NCBI RefSeq assembly: GCF_037893185.1 | Contig: NZ_CP140772.1 | Location: forward strand, 7,618,001-7,682,000 | Length of the DNA stretch: 64,000 bases | Source: Chitinophaga sp. 180180018-3 | GTDB lineage: Bacteria > Bacteroidota > Bacteroidia > Chitinophagales > Chitinophagaceae | Direction of reading: 5' to 3' | Part shown: piece after piece, positions 18,007 through 26,722 of the stretch | Layout of the letters: the number at the start of each line of letters is the position of its first letter | How positions within the stretch are numbered: position 1 is the first letter of the stretch | The notes under the pieces: model-generated | Databases searched by the model: none | The model's input: the letters and a program-made list of their open reading frames with translations, nothing else | What the model was told of the DNA's origin: nothing | Position numbers and translations under genes: made by a program

Positions 18007-19095
18007 ATGAAGAAAATTTTATTACTGGCAGGAGCCCTGGCAGCTGCTATTACCATGTTTGCCCAGGAAGCTCCTCAACAGGACAAAGACAAAGAGAAAG
18101 GAAAGATCACTTTTTCAGGTTATGCGGAAGCTTATTACAGCTATGATTTCAACAATCCCGCAAATCACACCAAACCGGGGTTCCTGTACAATTTCAACAG
18201 GCACAACGAATTAAACCTGAACCTGGGAATGGTGAAGGCCAATTACACATCGGACCGGGTTAGAGCCAATGTTGGCCTGATGACCGGTACCTACGCCCAG
18301 TATAACCTGGCGGCAGAACCGGGGATCTTTCAGTATGTATACGAAGCCAACGTTGGCATACGGGTTGGAAAGAACGTTTGGATAGATGCAGGTGTCATGC
18401 CTTCCCACATCGGTTTTGAGAGCGCTATCGGGAAGGATTGCTATACCCTGACCCGCAGCATACTGGGAGAAAATTCGCCTTACTATGAAACCGGCGCCAA
18501 AGTAACGTGGACGCCTAACGACAAATGGTCGTTTGCCATTATGTACCTCAACGGATGGCAGCGGATCAAAAAAGTGGATGGTAACCAGACACCTTCCTTC
18601 GGCAGTCAGATCACCTTTAAGCCGTCTGATAAAATACTGCTGAACTGGAGCACCTATGTCGGAAATGACCTGCCGGATAGTGTGCGTGAGATGCGCTACT
18701 TTAACAATGTTTATGGTACCTTTAACATAACAGATAAATTCAGTTTAATAGCAGGATTTGACTATGGGCTGCAACAGAAAGCAAAAGGTTCTTCTGATTT
18801 GAACAGCTGGTATAGCCCGGTTGTTATAGCGAGATATGCCTTTACCGGCAAATTCGCGATGGCGGGCCGTGTGGAGCACTACAACGACCGGCATGGTGTA
18901 GTCATCAGCACGGGTACACCGGATGGATTCCAGACAACAGGATATTCCCTGAACCTTGATTTTACACCCGTAGATCATGTTATGTTCAGGCTGGAAGGCA
19001 GAACATTCAGCGGAAAGGATAAAACATTTATGAAGGGTACAGAAATGAAAAATACCAATACAGCTATTACTGCGTCACTGGCAGTATGGTTCTAA
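18007..19095 (+). CDS. Outer-membrane porin of the kdp locus
   Basis: 362 residues. The signal peptide ends near TMFAQ. The mature part begins with a short charged stretch, then KITFSGYAEAYYSYDFNNP and repeating amphipathic strands to a C-terminal aromatic residue (SLAVWF), the usual barrel ending. Its position between kdpC and kdpD suggests a channel that supplies K+ or other solutes to the periplasm when Kdp is active; this is inferred from context. Confidence 0.85.
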   Translation: MKKILLLAGALAAAITMFAQEAPQQDKDKEKGKITFSGYAEAYYSYDFNNPANHTKPGFLYNFNRHNELNLNLGMVKANYTSDRVRANVGLMTGTYAQYNLAAEPGIFQYVYEANVGIRVGKNVWIDAGVMPSHIGFESAIGKDCYTLTRSILGENSPYYETGAKVTWTPNDKWSFAIMYLNGWQRIKKVDGNQTPSFGSQITFKPSDKILLNWSTYVGNDLPDSVREMRYFNNVYGTFNITDKFSLIAGFDYGLQQKAKGSSDLNSWYSPVVIARYAFTGKFAMAGRVEHYNDRHGVVISTGTPDGFQTTGYSLNLDFTPVDHVMFRLEGRTFSGKDKTFMKGTEMKNTNTAITASLAVWF

Positions 19096-19105
19096 GTTTA
19101 GTCTG

Positions 19106-20230
19106 ATGACAGATAAAGAACAATCCGTACAGCATTTCCTTAACCTGGCCAACCGCGCCGGCAGGGGTAAATTCAAGATATACATCGGCATGAGTGCCGG
19201 TGTGGGTAAAACCTACAGGATGCTCCAGGAGGCGCATGCCATGTTAAGGAATGGAGTCAATATTCAGATAGGATATATTGAAACACATGGGCGTGCCGAA
19301 ACGCACGCCCTGCTGGAAGGACTGCCGCAGATCCCACGGCGGCAGGTATTCTACAAGGGTAAGATGCTGGAGGAAATGGATCTTTCCACTATCCTGCTAC
19401 TGTCGCCGGAATGGGTGGTAGTAGATGAGCTGGCGCACAGCAATATCCCCGGATCTAAGAATGAAAAACGCTGGCAGGATGTAGTAGACATACTGAATGC
19501 CGGCATCAATGTGTTGTCGGCCGTAAATATTCAGCACATTGAAAGTATCAACCAGGAGGTGAAATCCATTACTGGTGTGGAAGTGCAGGAACGTATCCCC
19601 GACCTGGTATTGCAGATGGCGGATGAAGTAGTGAACATCGACCTTACGGCCGACGAGTTGATCACAAGGTTGAAAGAAGGGAAAATCTATGACCGTTCCA
19701 AAGTGGAGAGTGCGCTGAACAATTTTTTCCAGGCCGAAAAGATTCTGCAGCTGAGAGAGCTGGCGTTGAAAGAAGTAACTACGCAGGTAGAAAGAAAGGT
19801 GGAAACCGAGATACCGCGTAACCTGCAAATGAGGCATGAGAGTTTTCTTGCCTGCATATCATCGAACGATGAAGTGGCGCGGAAGGTGATCCGAAAAACA
19901 GCCAGGCTGGCGGCTTATTATCATGCGGAATGGTATGTGCTATACGTACAAACCCCCAGGGAAAGCGCAGATAAGATACAGCTGGCTTCCCAGCGTCATC
20001 TGATCAACAACCTGAAACTTGCAACAGAACTGGGAGCGGAAGTGGTGCAGGAACATAGTGCGAAAGTATCGGAAACGATCATCCGGGTGGCACTCGATAA
20101 AAGGGTAACCACTATATGCATGGGCAAACCACATATCAATCTTTTCCGCATCATTCTGCGAACGAACCTGTTTAATCAGCTGCTGAAAACGCTTTCTACC
20201 AACGACATTGACATTATCATATTATCATGA
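19106..20230 (+). CDS. kdpD: Truncated KdpD: sensor domain plus USP domain, no kinase
   Basis: 374 residues. Residues 20-230 are the KdpD N-terminal domain with Walker A GMSAGVGKT, GYIETHGRAET, VVVDELAHSN and VNIQHIES. Residues 248-374 are a universal-stress-protein-like domain. The four membrane helices, GAF and histidine kinase parts of full-length KdpD are absent; the frame ends cleanly and the next gene overlaps by ATGA. That gene encodes a membrane histidine kinase, so the sensor is split in two. How the two parts signal is not visible from sequence. Confidence 0.9.
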   Translation: MTDKEQSVQHFLNLANRAGRGKFKIYIGMSAGVGKTYRMLQEAHAMLRNGVNIQIGYIETHGRAETHALLEGLPQIPRRQVFYKGKMLEEMDLSTILLLSPEWVVVDELAHSNIPGSKNEKRWQDVVDILNAGINVLSAVNIQHIESINQEVKSITGVEVQERIPDLVLQMADEVVNIDLTADELITRLKEGKIYDRSKVESALNNFFQAEKILQLRELALKEVTTQVERKVETEIPRNLQMRHESFLACISSNDEVARKVIRKTARLAAYYHAEWYVLYVQTPRESADKIQLASQRHLINNLKLATELGAEVVQEHSAKVSETIIRVALDKRVTTICMGKPHINLFRIILRTNLFNQLLKTLSTNDIDIIILS

Positions 20231-21924
20231 GCAAATTCAGACTGAAAACGAAAATTACGCTGGGCGTGTTGTTTCTCTACATCATGCTATTGGTGGTAAG
20301 TATACTGGGATATTATTACCTGAACCGTCTGAATGAGAAAGCCAAGTTTATATTAAAAGACAACTACGAATCGCTCGAGTATTCGAAAAACATGCTGGTA
20401 GCCCTGGAAGATCTGCCGCAGCATCGTGCCCAGGCCATGCAGTTGTTTTCTACTAATCTGAAGAAACAAGAGGCGAATGTAACAGAGCGTGGAGAGAAAA
20501 GGGCAACGGAAGAAGTAGCCCGCATTTTTGAATTGATGCGAAAGGATTCCACAGCCGATATCAGCGCTATTAAGAAGAGCATTTATACTATCATGGACCT
20601 CAATATGGCGGCCATTGTAGGGAAGAATGAAAAGGTAAAGAAGACAGCCGATAATGCACTGCTCTATATCGCGATCATCAGCGGGGTTTGTTTCCTGTTG
20701 GGATTTACATTCGTTTATAATTTCCCCGGATATATTGCGAGCCCCATTGATGCGCTCACTGAAGCCATAAAAGACATTGCCAACAAGCAATACAGTAAAC
20801 GGTTGTTTTTTAAGTCGGGCGACGAGTTCGGAGATCTGGCCACTGCCTTTAATACGATGGCCCAGCGCCTCGATGAATACGAGCATAGTAACCTGGCCAG
20901 AATTGTATTTGAGAAGCAGCGTGCAGAAGCGGTGATCAGCAGTCTGAAAGATGCTACCATCGGTTTCGATACCAACAACGTCATTCTGTTTGTTAACCAG
21001 CCTGCGCTGCAGTTACTCAGTATGCAGGAAAAAGATCTGATAGGCCAGCCTGCTGCAGAAATAGCCAAGCGGAATGATCTGTTACGTTACCTGGTGAGCA
21101 ATCAGGAGAATGCGCCGCTGAAGATAGTGGTGGACGGGAAAGAGTGTTTTTTTACAAGGGAAACAACAGATATCCAGTACGAACATAAGCGTATAGGCTA
21201 TGTCGTTATTCTCCGGAATATCACTTCATTTAAAGAGCAGGATATCGCCAAGACACATTTTATCGCCACTATTTCGCACGAGTTGAAGACTCCCCTGGCG
21301 GCATCTGATTTCAGCATCAAGTTGTTGGAAGATGATAGAACCGGTACGCTGAATAAGGAGCAAACGGAGCTGGTAGATAGTCTGAAGCAGGATAACCGGC
21401 GAATGATAAAGATCGTAAGTGAACTGCTGGACCTGTCGCAGGTAGAAAGCGGCAATATACAGCTGCAGCCGCAGCCTGTAACACCGCTGAATATCATTCA
21501 GTATGCGATGGATACGGTGCAAAAACAGGCTGCACAGAAAGAAATCACTATCCGCACTAATGTGCCCGACACGCTTCCCCGGGTGCTGGCTGATGTGGAG
21601 AAAACAGCCTGGGTACTTGTAAACCTGCTGACCAATGCGATCCGGTATTCAGGTAAGGGCGCGGTGATAGATCTGAGTGTTTCAGATATGGGTACAGAAA
21701 TGATGTCTTTTGTGGTACAGGATTATGGCAAAGGGGTACCAGAGGCTTTCCGTAATAAAATCTTTGAACGATTTTTCCAGGTGCCGGGGGCAAAGGGTAA
21801 TCAGGGCAGCGGGCTTGGGCTGGCCATTTCCAAGGAATTTATTGAAGCGCAGGGAGGTATCATTGGCGTAGAAAGTGAAGAAGGTAAAGGCAGTCGTTTC
21901 TTCTTCACCCTGCCGGAGGCGTAA
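20227..21924 (+). CDS. Membrane HAMP-PAS sensor histidine kinase paired with KdpD
   Basis: 565 residues. Two membrane helices (about 9-30 and 145-165) flank an extracytoplasmic helical domain. Then come HAMP (about 165-220), a PAS domain (about 235-335), HisKA with ISHELKTPL (His near 350), and HATPase_c with NLLTNAIRYS, DYGKGVPE and GSGLGLAIS. The start overlaps the kdpD stop, implying translational coupling. No response regulator gene adjoins it. Its last 20 bases overlap the 3' end of the convergent hybrid kinase gene. Confidence 0.9.
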   Translation: MSKFRLKTKITLGVLFLYIMLLVVSILGYYYLNRLNEKAKFILKDNYESLEYSKNMLVALEDLPQHRAQAMQLFSTNLKKQEANVTERGEKRATEEVARIFELMRKDSTADISAIKKSIYTIMDLNMAAIVGKNEKVKKTADNALLYIAIISGVCFLLGFTFVYNFPGYIASPIDALTEAIKDIANKQYSKRLFFKSGDEFGDLATAFNTMAQRLDEYEHSNLARIVFEKQRAEAVISSLKDATIGFDTNNVILFVNQPALQLLSMQEKDLIGQPAAEIAKRNDLLRYLVSNQENAPLKIVVDGKECFFTRETTDIQYEHKRIGYVVILRNITSFKEQDIAKTHFIATISHELKTPLAASDFSIKLLEDDRTGTLNKEQTELVDSLKQDNRRMIKIVSELLDLSQVESGNIQLQPQPVTPLNIIQYAMDTVQKQAAQKEITIRTNVPDTLPRVLADVEKTAWVLVNLLTNAIRYSGKGAVIDLSVSDMGTEMMSFVVQDYGKGVPEAFRNKIFERFFQVPGAKGNQGSGLGLAISKEFIEAQGGIIGVESEEGKGSRFFFTLPEA

Positions 21925-24868
21925 CACCATTATCGGCAATATGTTCCCGGATCAGATGTACATGCCGGTAGTAAATGCCGGATATTTCCTGTAGTCTCGA
22001 TGGAATACTGCCGAGGTTTTCTTCCAGTCTTGCGTCCCGCTCTACAGTATAAGCAATTTCAGATGCCTGGGGCATACCGGCAATGTTCAGGTTGAATTTC
22101 ATCTGGTGGGCCAGCATATAAAGCGGCTGCCATTTTTGTTCCGTTACCAGCTGGTTCATTTCAGCAAATTTCAGCGGAATACTTTCCATCAGCTCTTCGA
22201 GCAGGATTTTTACATGTTCCCGATCGCCCGACATCATTTTATATACAGTGGCGAAATTGAGGGCCGTTGCAGGTATTGCGGCTGGTTCTTTCTCTGTAGC
22301 ATCAGGGATTTGTTCTCCCATCTCCTTCAGTATTTTATAAAAAAGATCACCGCGTTCGAAAGGTTTGGAGATATAGTTATTCATGCCGGCTTCCAGGCAG
22401 CGTTCTTTTTCGCCCTTGAGGGCAGAAGCGGTCATAGCGATGATGGGGGTACGGATACCTTTTTCGCGAATAGCCCGGGTGGTTTGGTAGCCATCCATTC
22501 CGGGCATTTGTATATCCATGATGATACAATCGTAAAATTTGTAGTCGACCATTTCCAGCGCTGACTTACCGCTGTTTACCACGTCGGTTCTTGCGCCGGC
22601 GTTGCGGAGGGTGTGGAATACCACCTGCTGGTTAATATCGTTGTCTTCCACTACCAGTATTGTTTTCCCTGTCAGAGGGGTATTGGCATACAGCAGATGA
22701 TCTTTATCTTCTTTCTCGTTCATTATATCGGTATTAAGGGCAAACGGCAACTCAAAATAGAAAGTAGCACCTTCTCCAAGATTGCTCCTGACGGTTATAA
22801 AGCCCTTTTGCAATTGAATCAGTTCTCTGGCAATCGCCAGCCCAAGGCCGGTTCCGCCGAATTTCCGGGTATTGTCGGCATGTGTCTGGGAGAAGCTCTT
22901 GAAAATATGCTCATGTTGTTCAGGAGCAATACCGATGCCAGTATCTTTTATTTCGAAACCAATTCTCAGGGGAGCGCCGTTATGGGTTTCTTTTGCCAGG
23001 AATACTTTTACAGTAATAGCTCCTTCCGTAGTGAATTTGATGGCATTTTCGACGAGATTGGTAATGATCTGATTCAGGCGAACTTCGTCGCCGGAAAGCC
23101 AGGCTGGTATGGCCGGATCAGCAAGATCGATAAAAGCCAGTCCCTTTTGCTGCGCCTGTATACGGAGGGGAAACAGTGCGTTGTCGATGACTCCGAAGAG
23201 ATTGAATGGTTCATGGAGCAGCTGCAGTTTGCCGGCTTTTATCTTGGAGAAATCCAATATTTCATTGATGATGACCAGCAGCCGGTTGGCGGAAGTTTTA
23301 ATAGCGGTCGTATATTCCAGCTGGATGGGCGTAAGCTGGCTTTGCTGGGTTAGCAGGTTAGTCATGCCAATGATACCATTCATGGGCGTACGGATTTCGT
23401 GACTCATATTGGCCAGGAACATTTCCTGGGCGTTTACGGCTTCCTGCGCCATATCGTTGGCCTTTTCCATGGCGGTGATATAATCGGCTTTTTCTGTGAA
23501 GTCCTGCCCGATGCTGCAAATGCCGATCATATCTCCATAAGGATTGCGCAGCGGGAATTTGGTGATCAGGAAATGATATCGCTTGTTGTTGACGGTGAAG
23601 TTTTCTTCCCACTTAATCCGGTTTCCGTTGGTCATTATTTCCGCATCGTAGCTGCCGTACCGGCTTACCCAGTCGTAGGACAATTCTGCATCCGTTCTGC
23701 CGATGATATCTTTTTTAGCCACCTGATGCATCTCCACGAAGCGATTGTTGACCAGCAGATACTTACCGGTCATATCTTTTATGAACATCATGGATGGCAT
23801 GTTTTCGAGGATAGCGTCGAGGCGTTTTTGGAGGTAGGCGCTCTGGTCTTCACTTCTCTTTTCCTTATCGATATCCCTTACCACGCATTGGAATTCCTTT
23901 ACTCTCCCATCCTCGCCGTAAACGAGGGATGCCAGCTGTTCCACCCATTTCCTGGTGCCGGATTTGGTGATGATCTCAAATTCCTGGAAGGTATAGTCGT
24001 CGCCCGTCTTTACCTGGTCCATATAAAAAATGGCGAGCCGTTTCCAGGTTTCGTGGTCGAGGAAAATGGAATAGTGTTTACCTACCAGTTCGGTATGTGT
24101 ATAGCCGGTCATATCGGCGGCCCGTTTGCTCATGTAGGTAAAGGTGCCATCAACACTGGATTTATAGCGAATCAGCTCTGTTTCCTCGGCGAGGCGCATA
24201 AAGGATTGTTCGCGCTGGCTCAGCTGATTGGTCCGTTTTTTTAATTTTTTAAAGAGACGGTAAATGTAGCGGGATTCTCCCAACAGCAACACCAGGGTGA
24301 ATAAGCTTATAACGATAGTAGTCCAGAAGGAATAGAAAGTGTATTGGGTATCATTTTCCACTCTCCTGACCATGTTGTTGCGTTTTAGAGTCAGGAAGGT
24401 ACTAACGAGTTCCAGTTGCCGTAATCTCATGTTGTTATTTTCCGGGGCTGAAGCGAGCAGGCGCGCCGCGGGGGCGTCGGTAGCGGCTTTATCCAGTATT
24501 AGCTGGTTATAGGCCATCTTCCGGTGAAGCAGGGCTTCGATGGAGCTCATGATGCGGATAGCAGCCGTGTCGCCGGCAATATTCCGGTGTACGAAAGTCA
24601 GCACCCGGGCGATGCTATCGGGATACATATGGTCGGCAGCCGGCAGCTCCGAATGTCCCTGTAGCAGCATATTGCGGATGATGTTGGAATAACTGTTCTC
24701 AAGTATGGCAACATTCCTGACCTGATCTATGAGGAGGGTGGTTTGTATAATTTGATCTGCAGCACTCCGGCTTCTTTTCTGTACCATCCACGCATAGTAA
24801 ACAAACCCGATCAGCGCCATCAATACAACTAACACCAGTACCAGCACCGTATTTGTAATTTTCTTCAT
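21905..24868 (-). CDS. Hybrid sensor histidine kinase (PAS-PAS-HK-REC-Hpt)
   Basis: 987 residues. Two membrane helices (about 5-28 and 170-190) flank a CHASE3-like helical sensor. Two PAS domains follow (about 220-340 and 345-470). HisKA has NMSHEIRTPMNG (His near 488); HATPase_c has NLVENAIKFT, DTGIGI and GGTGLGLAIA. The receiver starts with LVVEDNDINQ (phospho-Asp near 783 in IIMDIQMPG), and a C-terminal Hpt has LAHQMK (His near 917). It can run a full phosphorelay, but no output protein is encoded next to it. Signal unknown. Confidence 0.92.
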   Translation of the reverse strand: MKKITNTVLVLVLVVLMALIGFVYYAWMVQKRSRSAADQIIQTTLLIDQVRNVAILENSYSNIIRNMLLQGHSELPAADHMYPDSIARVLTFVHRNIAGDTAAIRIMSSIEALLHRKMAYNQLILDKAATDAPAARLLASAPENNNMRLRQLELVSTFLTLKRNNMVRRVENDTQYTFYSFWTTIVISLFTLVLLLGESRYIYRLFKKLKKRTNQLSQREQSFMRLAEETELIRYKSSVDGTFTYMSKRAADMTGYTHTELVGKHYSIFLDHETWKRLAIFYMDQVKTGDDYTFQEFEIITKSGTRKWVEQLASLVYGEDGRVKEFQCVVRDIDKEKRSEDQSAYLQKRLDAILENMPSMMFIKDMTGKYLLVNNRFVEMHQVAKKDIIGRTDAELSYDWVSRYGSYDAEIMTNGNRIKWEENFTVNNKRYHFLITKFPLRNPYGDMIGICSIGQDFTEKADYITAMEKANDMAQEAVNAQEMFLANMSHEIRTPMNGIIGMTNLLTQQSQLTPIQLEYTTAIKTSANRLLVIINEILDFSKIKAGKLQLLHEPFNLFGVIDNALFPLRIQAQQKGLAFIDLADPAIPAWLSGDEVRLNQIITNLVENAIKFTTEGAITVKVFLAKETHNGAPLRIGFEIKDTGIGIAPEQHEHIFKSFSQTHADNTRKFGGTGLGLAIARELIQLQKGFITVRSNLGEGATFYFELPFALNTDIMNEKEDKDHLLYANTPLTGKTILVVEDNDINQQVVFHTLRNAGARTDVVNSGKSALEMVDYKFYDCIIMDIQMPGMDGYQTTRAIREKGIRTPIIAMTASALKGEKERCLEAGMNNYISKPFERGDLFYKILKEMGEQIPDATEKEPAAIPATALNFATVYKMMSGDREHVKILLEELMESIPLKFAEMNQLVTEQKWQPLYMLAHQMKFNLNIAGMPQASEIAYTVERDARLEENLGSIPSRLQEISGIYYRHVHLIREHIADNGVTPPAG

Positions 24869-25083
24869 GGGTAGATTTTCAAGGGCTATTTAAAAGCTTT
24901 GGCAGGGGTTATAGCCTCATTAAAGGATTCTTTTATTTAATTTAGGATATTTTGCGATATTGCCGCCTTGTCTTTTTTAAATAAAGGTAGAACTGGAAAA
25001 GAATATGGGCATATATGATTTTTTCTGCTACTTTCGGCATGCGAATGTGTAATGGAGCCATGTTTTTGCAATATTTTAACCAA

Positions 25084-25111
25084 TTGTGTTACAATCAATC
25101 CATTATATTTG
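25084..25111 (+). promoter_or_regulatory. Candidate promoter of the barrel protein gene
   Basis: TTG (25084-25086) and TATATTTG (25104-25111) are spaced 17 bases apart and match the Bacteroidota promoter pattern. The predicted leader is about 27 bases. Confidence 0.5.
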
Positions 25112-25144
25112 CCTAATATTCTTTTTCCCAAGCATGTATAATTT

Positions 25145-25849
25145 ATGAAGAAAATACTCTTTACCCTGGGTCTGATAGCTGTATCTATAGGGGTTTTTGC
25201 GCAGGATGGCGGTTCGCCGATGAACAAAGCGGTGAATAAACTTACCCATTCGAACGACTTTTTAATGATACAGTTGTCTTACGATGGCTGGTCAGGAACA
25301 CCGGATAGTGTTAAGACCGGCTTGAACAGGGGGTTTAACATAGCCCTGATGTATGATTTCCCGTTCAAGAAGTCTAAAATGAGCCTGGCAGCAGGTTTAG
25401 GAGTAAGTACCAGCGGCGTTTACCTGAAAGGACATACGATGGACATACAGGGAAAACAGAATGCGAGCCAGGTTTCCTTCCCTGCTACGAATACCAGCAA
25501 AAATAAGGTGGCTACTACTTACCTGGAGATTCCGATCGAGTTGCGTTACCGTAGTGTGGCTGATAATGCCAATAAAGGCTTCAAGGCTGCAATTGGCGTG
25601 AAAGTAGGTGCTTTGGTGGATGCACATACGAAAGTGAAGTATACTGGTGCCAACGGCAGCAAGAATATCGATAAGGACAATAACAAGGGCTTCTTTAATC
25701 CATGGCGTTTTGCCGCCACAGCCCGTGTAGGTTATGGTAACTTCGCACTTTTTGGTGCGTATTCCCTGAATCCGTTACTGAAGGATAACAGTGCGAATAA
25801 CCTGGATATCAGGCCTTATTCCATTGGTATCTGTGTAAGCGGGTTATAG
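25145..25849 (+). CDS. Outer-membrane beta-barrel protein
   Basis: 234 residues. The signal peptide ends near VFAQ. The rest alternates amphipathic strands with turns (FLMIQLSYDGWSG, FNIALMYDFPF, KMSLAAGLGVSTSG, LEIPIELRYRS, FKAAIGVKVGALVDA, ARVGYGNFALFGAYSLN), as in small porin-like or PorT-like barrels. No ligand clue. It is a single gene with its own promoter and a strong terminator. Confidence 0.82.
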   Translation: MKKILFTLGLIAVSIGVFAQDGGSPMNKAVNKLTHSNDFLMIQLSYDGWSGTPDSVKTGLNRGFNIALMYDFPFKKSKMSLAAGLGVSTSGVYLKGHTMDIQGKQNASQVSFPATNTSKNKVATTYLEIPIELRYRSVADNANKGFKAAIGVKVGALVDAHTKVKYTGANGSKNIDKDNNKGFFNPWRFAATARVGYGNFALFGAYSLNPLLKDNSANNLDIRPYSIGICVSGL

Positions 25850-25874
25850 TCGCAATCATCTGTTAAATAATAAT

Positions 25875-25918
25875 AAAAACGGCCGTGGTATCAACACCAC
25901 GGCCGTTTTTTATTTTCA
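25875..25918. terminator. Bidirectional terminator
   Basis: A perfect 15-bp stem (AAAAACGGCCGTGGT pairing with its complement) surrounds the loop ATCAAC, with T-runs on both strands. It separates two convergent genes, the barrel gene and the PaaG-like gene. Confidence 0.92.
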
Positions 25919-25925
25919 GGAGGTT

Positions 25926-26702
25926 TTACATTCCTTTAAATGCCGGCTTTCTTTTTTCGAGGAAGGCCTGCATACCCTCTGTGTTATCTGCTGAATTACC
26001 GGCTATTTCCTGGCACCAGGCTTCATAATCGAGCGTGGTATCGAGGTCGCTGGTCATGCCTTTGGTGAGCATTTTTTTCATCAGGGCAATCGCTTTGGTG
26101 GGGGCCGCAGCGTAGTAGGCAGCTTCTGCCTGAACGGCTGTGTCGAGTTCAGCTGCGGGCACCACTTTGTTTACCAGGCCCATTTGCAGCGCTTCGGCAG
26201 CGGTTACTTTCGCCGCTTTGGTAGCCAGTTCAAAGGCCCGGTGGTAGCCTACAGTGCGGGGCAGGAAATAGGAAGAGCCGGAGTCCAGTACCAGTGCGAT
26301 ATTCACAAAGATCTCGATCAGGGAGGCTTCTTCGCTGGCGATGATCAGGTCGCAGGCGAGTGCGAGGGAGCAGCCGGCGCCGGCTGCCACGCCATTAAGC
26401 CGGCAGATCACCGGTTTGGGCATATTACGGATAGCCCGGATGATCGGGTTATAACGTTTACGGAGCGAGTCGCCCAGGTTACGGTTACCCGTTGCCGTGG
26501 CTGCTTTCAGGTCTTGTCCGCTGCTGAAGGCTTTGCCGGCGCCGGTGAGTACTACTACTCTGACCGAGGTATCTTTTTCGGCCTGCTTCAGGGCGTCCTG
26601 CAGCTCATAGCTGAGCGGATCATTAAAAGCGTTATATACTTCGGGTCTGTTTAAAGTGATGGTAGCAATACCATCCTGAATCTCCATCAGTAAATCGGCC
26701 AT
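25926..26702 (-). CDS. Enoyl-CoA hydratase/isomerase, PaaG-like
   Basis: 258 residues, crotonase fold. Visible are ITLNRPEVYNAF, the oxyanion segment AFSSGQDL, NGVAAGAGCSLALACD, and LDSGSSYFLPR, where Asp is placed as in PaaG-type isomerases. That points to 2-(1,2-epoxyphenyl)acetyl-CoA isomerase or a Delta3,Delta2-enoyl-CoA isomerase. No other paa or beta-oxidation genes lie nearby, so the substrate is open. It begins 20 bases after the S9 peptidase gene ends on the same strand. Confidence 0.85.
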   Translation of the reverse strand: MADLLMEIQDGIATITLNRPEVYNAFNDPLSYELQDALKQAEKDTSVRVVVLTGAGKAFSSGQDLKAATATGNRNLGDSLRKRYNPIIRAIRNMPKPVICRLNGVAAGAGCSLALACDLIIASEEASLIEIFVNIALVLDSGSSYFLPRTVGYHRAFELATKAAKVTAAEALQMGLVNKVVPAAELDTAVQAEAAYYAAAPTKAIALMKKMLTKGMTSDLDTTLDYEAWCQEIAGNSADNTEGMQAFLEKRKPAFKGM

Positions 26703-26722
26703 AATATCCGTTTATAGGGTGA

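Noticed and set aside
22106..24244. Long open frames on the plus strand inside the hybrid kinase gene (22106-22564, 22613-23353, 23399-24244)
   Set aside because: They are antisense to a complete kinase with all catalytic motifs and show no protein family pattern.
24937..25227. 96-codon minus-strand frame upstream of the barrel gene
   Set aside because: It overlaps the barrel promoter and signal peptide, has no family resemblance and low-quality composition.
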